From contig NZ_CP036132.1 of NCBI RefSeq assembly GCF_018742245.1, positions 429,001-493,000 on the forward strand: a stretch of 64,000 bases of DNA, in the 5' to 3' direction. The number at the start of each line of letters is the position of its first letter. Position 1 is the first letter of the stretch. Below, in pieces: positions 8,826 through 15,015 of this stretch. The DNA comes from Bacillus mycoides (GTDB lineage: Bacteria > Bacillota > Bacilli > Bacillales > Bacillaceae_G). The notes under the pieces were generated by a model. It made no database searches. It was given only the letters and a program-made list of their open reading frames with translations, and was not told where the DNA came from. Both the position numbers and the translations under genes were made by a program.

Positions 8826-8873
8826 AAAAGCTCTTACCAGATTTTAAGATAATTGCTGGTAAGAGCTTTTTTT
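8826..8873 (+). terminator. Intrinsic terminator after thiZ
   Basis: AAAAAGCTCTTACCAG / CTGGTAAGAGCTTTTTT stem with a T tail. Confidence 0.92.
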
Positions 8874-8982
8874 ATAGAAAATGAAAAGAATGAGAAGGAA
8901 CAAAAGAAAAAATAGAGAATAGAATATAACAGAGTAGTTTATACTCTTAATATAACAAATGTTAAAGGAGTGAAAGGATAAA

Positions 8983-9021
8983 ATGACTTTATCAACTGTT
9001 CTTCAAATGGTTTTAGCTTAA
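8983..9021 (+). CDS. Leader peptide MTLSTVLQMVLA upstream of the ABC-F gene
   Basis: A 12-codon frame with ATG 8983, preceded by AAAGGAG and AAAGG. Its last codons (GTT TTA GCT TAA) are part of a 9-bp stem, TTTAGCTTA at 9012-9020 pairing with TAAGCTAAA at 9052-9060. A ribosome paused here would open that stem. This is the layout of leader-peptide attenuators found before ABC-F antibiotic-resistance genes. Confidence 0.55.
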   Translation: MTLSTVLQMVLA

Positions 9022-9142
9022 GACGGGAGAAGTCTGCCCATTTTTAACAAATAAGCTAAATTGAAGACAGCAGGTAAAGAACCTTAATCCTTTTTTACGA
9101 TAATATGTAATGGGTAAGGTGTATTCACCTTACCCATTTTTA
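9011..9142 (+). promoter_or_regulatory. Transcription attenuator of the ABC-F gene
   Basis: Three mutually related structures follow the leader peptide: stem 1 (9012-9060), a small AGGT/ACCT hairpin at 9072-9084, and a strong terminator at 9109-9142 (AATGGGTAAGGTG / CACCTTACCCATT then T). ACCTTA at 9081-9086 can instead pair with TAAGGT at 9115-9120 inside the left arm of the terminator, giving an antiterminator. The strong terminator 78 bases before the start codon implies conditional read-through. Confidence 0.65.
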
Positions 9143-9219
9143 TATGCACAATTAAATAAGGCTTTATACTGTTGGTCTCTCTATTTAGCTTATGGATGAT
9201 AAGTAAAGGAGAGAGAAAA

Positions 9220-10758
9220 ATGAGTATATTAACAGTAGAAAATGTAGGTTATTCATATGGCGAAAAATCCATTTTATATAATGCGAGCTTCCGATTATTA
9301 AAGGGCGAGCATGTTGGCTTGGTAGGTAAAAACGGAGTTGGAAAGTCTACGTTATTAAAGGTTTTAACAGGAGAGCTCATACATGATGATGGGAAAATTG
9401 AATGGTTTCCACATGTGAAAATTGGTTTTTTACAGCAACATGTAGATTTGCAAGAAGGTATAACAATTGAAGAGTACTTGCAAAGTGCATTTTCTGATTT
9501 ATACGCAATTGAGCGTGAGATGTTAAAAATTACAGAAGAGATGGCGACAGAAGGAGAAATAGAAAAGCTGTTAGTAACATATGGAGAACTACAAGCTAGA
9601 TTAGAGGGCTCTAATTTTTATCAAATTCATACAGAAATTGAAGAAGTGGCAACGGGTTTAGGGTTATTTGAAGTAGGGATGAAGAAGGACGTTTCAAAAT
9701 TAAGTGGTGGTCAGCGAACGAAGTTATTACTTGGAAAGCTTCTTTTAGAAAAAGCTGATGTTTTATTGTTAGATGAGCCAACAAACTATTTAGATACAGC
9801 ACATATAGAGTGGTTGCAATCGTATTTACGAATGTATGAAAAAGCTTATATTATCATTTCGCACGATGAAGTATTTTTGAACAGTATTACGAATGTTATT
9901 TATCATCTAGAAGAACGAAAGGTAAAGCGCTACGTAGGTGATTATAGTAGTTTTGTACGGAATTACGAGCTACAAAGGAAGCAATTACAAGCGGCGTATG
10001 TGAAGCAACAAAAAGAAATCGCGCATTTAGAAACTTTTATTCAAAAAAATAAAATTAGAAAAGCAAAGCAAGCAAAAAGCCGAGAGAAAGTACTGGAGAA
10101 AATGCAAAAGGTTGAAAAGATTAATCATGTACCTCGGTCCCGTTTTGTTTTTAATGTTTATAATGAGCCAGTGAGTTGTATATTGCAGGCTGAAAAACTA
10201 AGGATAGGGTATAGTGATCCGTTATTTCCAGAATTGGATTTGCAAGTGAAAAAAGGAGAGAAAATCGCCATTGTTGGTCATAATGGGATCGGAAAAACGA
10301 CAATGTTAAAAACGTTATTAGGTCAAATAAAACCACTAAGCGGTTCAATTTCTGTTGGGGAACGAGTAACCCCTGCTTATTTTGCCCAGGAAGAGTTCGC
10401 TTCGGAAATAACGCCATTAGAGAAAGTTTGGACAGAACGGCCAGACATGACAAAGAAAGAAGTGCGTCAAGCATTAGCGAAGTGTGGGTTGAAAGAAGAA
10501 CACGTATTAAAGCCTATTTGTTTATTAAGCGGTGGGGAACAAACGAAAGTGCGATTATGTGACCTTATCGTAACGAAAAGTAATGTTTTAATTTTAGATG
10601 AACCGACTAATCATTTGGATATAGAAACTAAGAAGGCTTTGCAGGAAGCGTTACAACAATATAAAGGAACGGTTTTAATTGTTTCACATGAGCCTTCTTT
10701 CTATGAAGCGTGGATAACGAAGATATGGAACATAGAAGAATGGAACGTTGAAAAATAA
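9220..10758 (+). CDS. ABC-F family ATPase (YfmM-like, possible ribosome protection)
   Basis: A 512-aa soluble protein with two ABC domains and no membrane segments. Domain 1: Walker A GKNGVGKST, signature LSGGQRTKL, Walker B VLLLDEPTNYLD. Then a charged linker rich in Lys/Gln (about residues 240-310). Domain 2: GHNGIGKTT, LSGGEQTKV, VLILDEPTNHLD. ABC-F proteins act on the ribosome, either in translation or by displacing antibiotics. ATG 9220 has AAAGGAGAG upstream; the longer frame from 9172 has none. The upstream attenuator favours a drug-induced resistance role, but the substrate cannot be read from sequence. Confidence 0.88.
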   Translation: MSILTVENVGYSYGEKSILYNASFRLLKGEHVGLVGKNGVGKSTLLKVLTGELIHDDGKIEWFPHVKIGFLQQHVDLQEGITIEEYLQSAFSDLYAIEREMLKITEEMATEGEIEKLLVTYGELQARLEGSNFYQIHTEIEEVATGLGLFEVGMKKDVSKLSGGQRTKLLLGKLLLEKADVLLLDEPTNYLDTAHIEWLQSYLRMYEKAYIIISHDEVFLNSITNVIYHLEERKVKRYVGDYSSFVRNYELQRKQLQAAYVKQQKEIAHLETFIQKNKIRKAKQAKSREKVLEKMQKVEKINHVPRSRFVFNVYNEPVSCILQAEKLRIGYSDPLFPELDLQVKKGEKIAIVGHNGIGKTTMLKTLLGQIKPLSGSISVGERVTPAYFAQEEFASEITPLEKVWTERPDMTKKEVRQALAKCGLKEEHVLKPICLLSGGEQTKVRLCDLIVTKSNVLILDEPTNHLDIETKKALQEALQQYKGTVLIVSHEPSFYEAWITKIWNIEEWNVEK

Positions 10759-10766
10759 TCATAAAG

Positions 10767-10803
10767 AAAAGGCATTAGCTCATAAAAGCTAATGCCTTTT
10801 CTC
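10767..10803 (+). terminator. Intrinsic terminator after the ABC-F gene
   Basis: AAAAGGCATTAGCT / AGCTAATGCCTTTT stem with T tail. Confidence 0.92.
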
Positions 10804-11290
10804 TATGATTAACATGATTTTCGAGAACTCTTACATAAGAGTGCTTTTTCTTTTGTTATATTTATAATAATACTAGATGCCTTTCCCTAATAGGCCACTA
10901 TCTTTCTTTATATATATAGATAGTTTGAAATGGAATGAAAATAATTCCTATATGTAAAGGATAAGGTGATTAAGATGGGAAGACAATAGAGCTTAAAGGA
11001 AATTCATGTAAAATTCAGATGAACTTCACAGGAACTTCATATTATAAACTGAATATAACTATAATAGGTTATCGTTATATTTGTTTTTATTTTTCCCTAA
11101 AATTAAAAGTTTGGCGGGATCTTGTGTTTTTGTCATTGCTTGAAGAGAAGGGGTATCACCGTTTTTTTGTTGATTAGTAATTTTATAATGATTATTTGTT
11201 TGACTACTAATTGTAGCCTGGGAAATTTGAAGTCAATCTTGAATGGCGTAGCAAGATAATAAAATTTCATGTAAAATAATAGTAAAAATA
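10804..11290. other. Gene-free stretch of about 490 bp
   Basis: No convincing coding frame on either strand. It holds a regulatory-looking cluster at 11003-11065 (four TTCA at 11-bp steps, then TATAAT). A short hairpin-like piece GAACTCTTACATAAGAGTGC lies at 10824-10843. The rest is AT-rich with no feature I can name. Confidence 0.6.
11003..11065 (+). promoter_or_regulatory. Candidate PhoP-type direct repeats with a TATAAT -10
   Basis: TTCA begins at 11003, 11014, 11025 and 11036, exactly 11 bp apart, which is one helical turn. TATAAT follows at 11060-11065. B. subtilis PhoP binds TT(A/C/T)ACA-like repeats at this spacing upstream of a -10, so the layout fits a response-regulator-activated promoter. 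The nearest downstream gene is at 11309, giving a 5' leader of about 240 bases. Confidence 0.45.
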
Positions 11291-11308
11291 TGTAAAGGAG
11301 GGAATGGT

Positions 11309-11670
11309 GTGGATGTGTTTTTGAACATTGCTGAAGAAAAAATTCGACAAGCAATACGGAATGGGGATCTTGATCATATTCCGGGAAAAGGAAAACCACT
11401 ACAATTAGAAGACCTTTCAATGGTACCTCCAGAACTGAGAATGAGTTATAAAATTTTAAAAAATGCGGGTATGATTCCACCAGAAATGGAACTACAAAAA
11501 GATATATTAAAAATAGAGGATTTAATCGCTTGTTGTTATGATGAAGTAGAGAGAAAAAATTACAAGAAGAGTTAACAGCAAAAACGCTGCGTTTTCAGCA
11601 GGTAATGGAAAAGAGAAAGATTAAAGATAGTTCAGCATTTCGTATGTATCAAGATAAAGTGAAACTATAA
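11309..11670 (+). pseudogene. DUF1992 (YhdN/DnaJ-C28-like) protein, frameshifted, 3' end in bcr1
   Basis: GTG 11309 has AAAGGAGGG upstream. The first frame reads MDVFLNIAEEKIRQAIRNGD, then GKGKPLQLEDLSMVPPELRM, typical of DUF1992, and stops at 11575 after 88 codons. A run of six A at 11554-11559 marks the break: with one more A the frame continues as LQEELTAKTLRFQQVMEKRK and then IKDSSAFRMYQDKVKL to the stop at 11670. Those final codons lie in bcr1 copy B, which begins at 11654. So the gene has both an A-run frameshift and a replaced C-terminus. Function of the family is unknown. A sequencing error in the A run is possible. Confidence 0.78.
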
Positions 11671-11809
11671 TCAGTGGAGGGGGCTCATCCTCCACTGATT
11701 ATTAGCCTTCACCAATCGGGCATTTACGGGCAGTTGACCTCTCATCTAACTTCTTCGCTCCAGCTGAATTTTGAGGTGAGAGTCTTACTGCCCGTTAATG
11801 CGGGGTAAA
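11654..11809 (-). repeat. bcr1 repeat copy B (reverse)
   Basis: Begins ATAAAGTGAAAC and ends GCGGGGTAAA, the reverse complement of the standard TTTATCCCGC...TTTCACTTTAT element, 156 bp. The central stem reads CTCTCATCT / AGGTGAGAG, where one C-G pair of the usual CTCCCACCT / AGGTGGGAG has become T-A on both arms. Confidence 0.93.
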
Positions 11810-11840
11810 GTATTTCGTAAATTACGCTAAGAGGGATAAA

Positions 11841-12155
11841 ATGAATAAATTTGAAACGATAGAAGAATTAGCGACATATATTGAAGAACAACCAGTAGTA
11901 CTTCTGTTTATTAAAACGGAAAATTGCGGTGTTTGTGATGTCATGTTAAGGAAAGTAAATTACGTATTAGAGAATTATGATTATGTAGAGAAAATAGAGA
12001 TATTGCTACAAGACATGCAAGAGGTTGCAGGGCGATATGCAGTATTTACAGGGCCAACAATTTTATTATTTTATAATGGAAAAGAGATTCTTCGTGAATC
12101 ACGCTTCATTTCACTTGAAAATTTAGAGAGAACGATTCAACTATTAGAGAATTAA
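11841..12155 (+). CDS. Thioredoxin-like protein (YtpP/YdbP-like)
   Basis: A 104-aa single-domain thioredoxin-fold protein. It has FIKTENCGVCDVML with the redox pair Cys-Gly-Val-Cys near residue 31, the cis-proline region FTGPTILLFYNGKE, and a C-terminal helix. The CGVC active site differs from CGPC of the main thioredoxin, which usually means a different redox potential or partner. AGAGGG lies before ATG 11841. It is followed after 13 bases by a small membrane protein gene, so the two may be co-transcribed. Confidence 0.85.
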   Translation: MNKFETIEELATYIEEQPVVLLFIKTENCGVCDVMLRKVNYVLENYDYVEKIEILLQDMQEVAGRYAVFTGPTILLFYNGKEILRESRFISLENLERTIQLLEN

Positions 12156-12168
12156 GGGAGGTTTTTAT

Positions 12169-12414
12169 ATGGAATTTATTATTGTCATACTATTATTTGT
12201 TGTGGTTGGAACAATTGTAACAGCAGTTCGATCAAACAAAAAGAAGGTAAACCTTACGAAACAAAATAACATACATAATTCGTCGAACAGCTCGTCACCA
12301 TTATTTTTCTTTGCTGGATCGGATAATGATAGCTCGCACGATGGTGGTTCACATGATTGTGGCGGTTCTTTCGGTGGAGATAGTGGAGGTAGCTGCGGTG
12401 GCGGCGGTGATTGA
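12169..12414 (+). CDS. Small membrane protein with Gly/Ser/Asp/Cys-rich tail
   Basis: An 81-aa protein with one N-terminal membrane span (about residues 2-20), a basic stretch RSNKKK, an Asn/Ser-rich middle and a tail of the form HDGGSHDCGGSFGGDSGGSC ending GGGGD, which holds two cysteines and two histidines. AGGGAGG precedes ATG 12169. I do not recognise a characterised family. The Cys/His/Asp-rich tail could bind metal, which is only a guess. It has its own terminator. Confidence 0.75.
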   Translation: MEFIIVILLFVVVGTIVTAVRSNKKKVNLTKQNNIHNSSNSSSPLFFFAGSDNDSSHDGGSHDCGGSFGGDSGGSCGGGGD

Positions 12415-12418
12415 TGAA

Positions 12419-12450
12419 AATACGCCTTATATAGGCGTATTTCTTTTTTA
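12419..12450 (+). terminator. Intrinsic terminator
   Basis: AAATACGCC / GGCGTATTT stem followed by CTTTTTT. Confidence 0.9.
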
Positions 12451-12466
12451 AACAAACGTTTGATTA
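12448..12466. repeat. 19-bp near-palindrome, copy 2 of 3
   Basis: TTAAACAAACGTTTGATTA, identical to 1892-1910 and 12493-12511. It lies 45 bp from copy 3. Confidence 0.75.
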
Positions 12467-12492
12467 GTTGGCTTACATATGCATAAAAACAG

Positions 12493-12511
12493 TTAAACAA
12501 ACGTTTGATTA
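12493..12511. repeat. 19-bp near-palindrome, copy 3 of 3
   Basis: Same 19-mer, 30 bp upstream of the small frame at 12541. The pair of sites 45 bp apart looks like a double operator for a TetR-type repressor. Confidence 0.75.
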
Positions 12512-12540
12512 ATATTTTTAACACACTAAGGGGAAGGGAA

Positions 12541-12672
12541 CTGAAAGTAAAAAACAAAGGGAAAGTAGTATTATTCTTGTTAGTTGCGGGAGGGGTATTT
12601 CTCGTCAAACCAGTATTTAAATTTGGAACAATACATATGATTCAAACGTGGTTTGAAAGTGTGTTTTCTTAA
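12541..12672 (+). CDS. Small hydrophobic protein, apparent CTG start
   Basis: A 43-codon frame starting CTG AAA GTA AAA with AAGGGG 7 bases upstream. It reads (M)KVKNKGKVVLFLLVAGGVFL then VKPVFKFGTIHMIQTWFESV and stops at 12672: a basic N-terminus and one membrane span. No ATG, GTG or TTG start is available upstream in frame before a poor region. The amino-acid pattern and ribosome-binding site support coding; the start codon is unusual. Function unknown. It lies between a double palindrome and the TetR gene. Confidence 0.5.
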   Translation: MKVKNKGKVVLFLLVAGGVFLVKPVFKFGTIHMIQTWFESVFS

Positions 12673-12720
12673 ATAAGGAATCCAGCCTCTTGCAATTGAG
12701 GTTTTTTATTTGTTAATATT

Positions 12721-12740
12721 AGACTGAACGGTCGGTTTAA
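12721..12740. promoter_or_regulatory. TetR operator upstream of the tetR-family gene
   Basis: ACTGA-ACGG-TCGGT inverted repeat (12723-12736) that matches the perfect site at 13364-13384. It overlaps the region just before the tetR start, so autoregulation is likely. Confidence 0.75.
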
Positions 12741-12752
12741 AGAGGTGTGAAT

Positions 12753-13334
12753 ATGAGAAAAAGCGCAGAAGAAATAAAGAAGGAAATCGCATATAAAGCA
12801 GAAAGTCTGTTTTCACAAAAGGGTTATGCAGCCACATCTATGGAAGATATTTGTGAAATTACAGGGCGAAGTAAAGGCAGTATTTATTACCACTTTAAGA
12901 GTAAAGAAGAATTATTTTTATTTGTAGTGAAACAGCATACATATGATTGGCTTGAAAAATGGAATGAAAAAGAGAAGTTGTATAGTACTAGTACTGAAAA
13001 GCTATATGGTCTCGCTGAATATTATGTAGAAGATATACAACAACCTATTTCGAATGCAATAGAGGAATTTTCTATGAGCCAAGTTGTAAGTAAAGAGATT
13101 CTAGATGAACTGTTAGCTTTAACTAGAGAATCATATGTTATGGTTGAGCGATTAATCGAAACAGGCATACAGTCTGGAGAGTTTCGTGAAGAAAATACGC
13201 GCGATTTGATGTATATTGTAAATGGCTTATTATCAGGGCTTGGAGTGCTTTACTATGAGCTAGATTATAGCGAGCTAAAACGTATTTATAAAAAGGCAAT
13301 AGATGTATTGTTAAAAGGGATGGCAGCTGAATAA
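12753..13334 (+). CDS. TetR/AcrR family transcriptional repressor
   Basis: A 193-aa regulator. The N-terminal helix-turn-helix reads TSMEDICEITGRSKGSIYYH (about residues 27-46), the TetR signature; the C-terminal ligand domain is variable. I chose ATG 12753 with AGAGG 9 bases upstream; GTG 12747 is less well placed. The same palindrome occurs before this gene and before the MFS gene that follows 67 bases later, so the protein most likely represses itself and the efflux pump until a ligand binds. The ligand is unknown. Confidence 0.9.
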   Translation: MRKSAEEIKKEIAYKAESLFSQKGYAATSMEDICEITGRSKGSIYYHFKSKEELFLFVVKQHTYDWLEKWNEKEKLYSTSTEKLYGLAEYYVEDIQQPISNAIEEFSMSQVVSKEILDELLALTRESYVMVERLIETGIQSGEFREENTRDLMYIVNGLLSGLGVLYYELDYSELKRIYKKAIDVLLKGMAAE

Positions 13335-13363
13335 TAAATCAGCAGCTTTTCTTATAAAATAAA

Positions 13364-13384
13364 CTAGACCGAACGGTCGGTTTA
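13364..13384. promoter_or_regulatory. TetR operator upstream of the MFS gene
   Basis: Perfect inverted repeat ACCGA-ACGG-TCGGT (13368-13381), containing GACCG-AA-CGGTC. It differs from the site at 12723 by one base and lies 20 bp before the MFS start. Confidence 0.8.
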
Positions 13385-13401
13385 TAAAGAGGGGGATGAA
13401 A

Positions 13402-14634
13402 ATGAAAGCTTTATTTAAAAATCGAGCATTTATGCTCGTTATGGCATCTGATATTTTACAGCAATTTGCAATTTGGATTAGAAACATGGCTCTACTGTAT
13501 TTCATAATGGAGAGGACGAATAATGATCCAGTTTCAGTATCACTATTATCAGTCATGGAATATGCACCTATTTTTATTTTCTCATTTATTGGTGGTGCAT
13601 TAGCAGATCGCTGGAATCCGAAAAGAACAATGGTTGCTGGAGATGTGTTAAGTGTACTGTCTATTATAGGAATTGTCTTATTGTTAAAGGTCGATTATTG
13701 GCAGGCCATATTTTTTGCGACACTCGTTTCTGCAATTGTAGGTCAGTTTTCTCAGCCGTCATCTTCACGCATATTTAAGCGATATGTAAAGGAAGAACAG
13801 GTAGCAAATGCGATTGCATTTAACCAAACACTACAGTCATTGTTTATGATCTTCGGGCCAGTCGTAGGATCACTTGTATATACACAACTTGGTTTATTTA
13901 CGTCACTATATAGTTTAATCATTTTATTTTCGTTATCTGCTATCGCCCTTTCATTTTTACCAAAATGGGTTGAACAAGAGCCAGCAGTGAGAGAGTCATT
14001 AAAAAATGATATAAAAGAAGGGTGGAAATACGTTCTTCATACGAAAAATTTACGTATGATTACGATCACTTTTACAATCATTGGTTTAGCAGTTGGATTA
14101 ACGACCCCATTAGAAGTATTCCTTGTAATCGAACGTTTAGGCATGGAAAAAGAAGCTGTTCAATATTTAGCAGCAGCTGATGGAATAGGTATGTTAATTG
14201 GTGGTATTGTTGCGGCAATTTTCACTTCAAAAGTAAATCCGAAAAAAATGTTTGTATTCGGGATGAGTATATTAGCAATATCATTTTTAGTAGAAGGGCT
14301 GTCTACATCGTTTTGGATTACTAGCTTTATGCGATTTGGAACAGGGATTTGTTTAGCTTGTGTTAATATCGTTGTCGGTACACTTATGATTCAGCTTGTA
14401 CCAGAAAATATGATTGGCAGAGTGAATGGGACAATTTTACCGCTGTTTATGGGAGCTATGCTAATTGGCACTTCTCTAGCTGGAGGGTTGAAGGAAATGA
14501 CTTCACTAGTTATTGTATTTTGTATAGCAATGTCACTTATTTTATTAGCGATAGGTCCGATTTTACGTATGCAAATAAATAAAGAAGCTGTTGCTAATAA
14601 AGAGGAACTAACGAATTCATTAGCTTCGAAATAG
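13402..14634 (+). CDS. MFS transporter, probable drug efflux
   Basis: A 410-aa major facilitator with about 12 spans, in the EntS-like/MdtH-like 'MFS_3' style. The loop between spans 2 and 3 reads GGALADRWNPKRTM, the conserved GxLaDrxgrkr motif. ATG 13402 is chosen because AGAGGGGG ends 6 bases upstream; ATG 13396 abuts that site. The TetR operator just upstream and the adjacent TetR gene point to an inducible efflux pump. Substrate unknown. Confidence 0.88.
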   Translation: MKALFKNRAFMLVMASDILQQFAIWIRNMALLYFIMERTNNDPVSVSLLSVMEYAPIFIFSFIGGALADRWNPKRTMVAGDVLSVLSIIGIVLLLKVDYWQAIFFATLVSAIVGQFSQPSSSRIFKRYVKEEQVANAIAFNQTLQSLFMIFGPVVGSLVYTQLGLFTSLYSLIILFSLSAIALSFLPKWVEQEPAVRESLKNDIKEGWKYVLHTKNLRMITITFTIIGLAVGLTTPLEVFLVIERLGMEKEAVQYLAAADGIGMLIGGIVAAIFTSKVNPKKMFVFGMSILAISFLVEGLSTSFWITSFMRFGTGICLACVNIVVGTLMIQLVPENMIGRVNGTILPLFMGAMLIGTSLAGGLKEMTSLVIVFCIAMSLILLAIGPILRMQINKEAVANKEELTNSLASK

Positions 14635-14643
14635 CTATTGTAA

Positions 14644-14667
14644 GGGAGCATATTTGCTCCTTTTTTC
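14644..14667 (+). terminator. Intrinsic terminator after the MFS gene
   Basis: GGGAGCA / TGCTCC stem followed by six T. Confidence 0.85.
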
Positions 14668-14679
14668 TATGGGGATCTT

Positions 14680-14708
14680 TTGACAACTATATGAGCCAAT
14701 TATATACT
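14680..14708 (+). promoter_or_regulatory. Sigma-A promoter of the XRE gene
   Basis: TTGACA at 14680-14685 and TATACT at 14703-14708 with a 17-base spacer. It shows that an in-frame ATG at 14691 lies inside the promoter and cannot be the start. Confidence 0.75.
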
Positions 14709-14747
14709 GATGTTGTAAAAACGATTTTACAGGTTAGGAGAAATGGT

Positions 14748-14942
14748 GTGAAAAATCAAATTTATGAATTGCGCACTGAAAATAATATTTCACAAGGTGC
14801 ATTAGCTGATAAGTGTAGTGTATCAAGACAGACGATAAATGCAATTGAAAACAATAAATATGATCCAAGTTTAGCGTTAGCCTTTCGTTTAGCGGAAGTA
14901 TTAGGAACAACTGTTGATAAACTATTTTTGTATAAGCTGTAG
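14748..14942 (+). CDS. Small XRE-family transcriptional regulator
   Basis: A 64-aa protein made almost wholly of a Cro/CI helix-turn-helix: ISQGALADKCSVSRQTINAI followed by ENNKYDPSLALAFRLAEVLG and TTVDKLF. This is the compact YozG-like class often paired with a small membrane gene, though none is adjacent here. GTG 14748 has TAGGAG 8 bases upstream, and a consensus promoter ends at 14708, so the longer frame from 14691 is rejected. Confidence 0.88.
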   Translation: MKNQIYELRTENNISQGALADKCSVSRQTINAIENNKYDPSLALAFRLAEVLGTTVDKLFLYKL

Positions 14943-14980
14943 AGTCTTTAATTGTAAGACGTTATCGATAAAAATAAACA

Positions 14981-15015
14981 AAGATCCTCTTCTTGTTTGA
15001 AGAGGATCTTTTTCT
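14981..15015. terminator. Bidirectional terminator between the XRE and MFS genes
   Basis: AAGATCCTCTTC / GAAGAGGATCTT stem with T on the plus side and an A-rich left flank (T-rich on the minus strand). It serves both converging genes. Confidence 0.88.

Noticed and set aside
11105..11175. Frame reading KVWRDLVFLSLLEEKGYHRF
   Set aside because: Looks protein-like but has no start codon or ribosome-binding site, runs on an AT-rich background and matches no family I can name.
14691..14747. Longer start of the XRE regulator
   Set aside because: The ATG lies inside a consensus promoter (TTGACA-17-TATACT), so it cannot be translated from that transcript.
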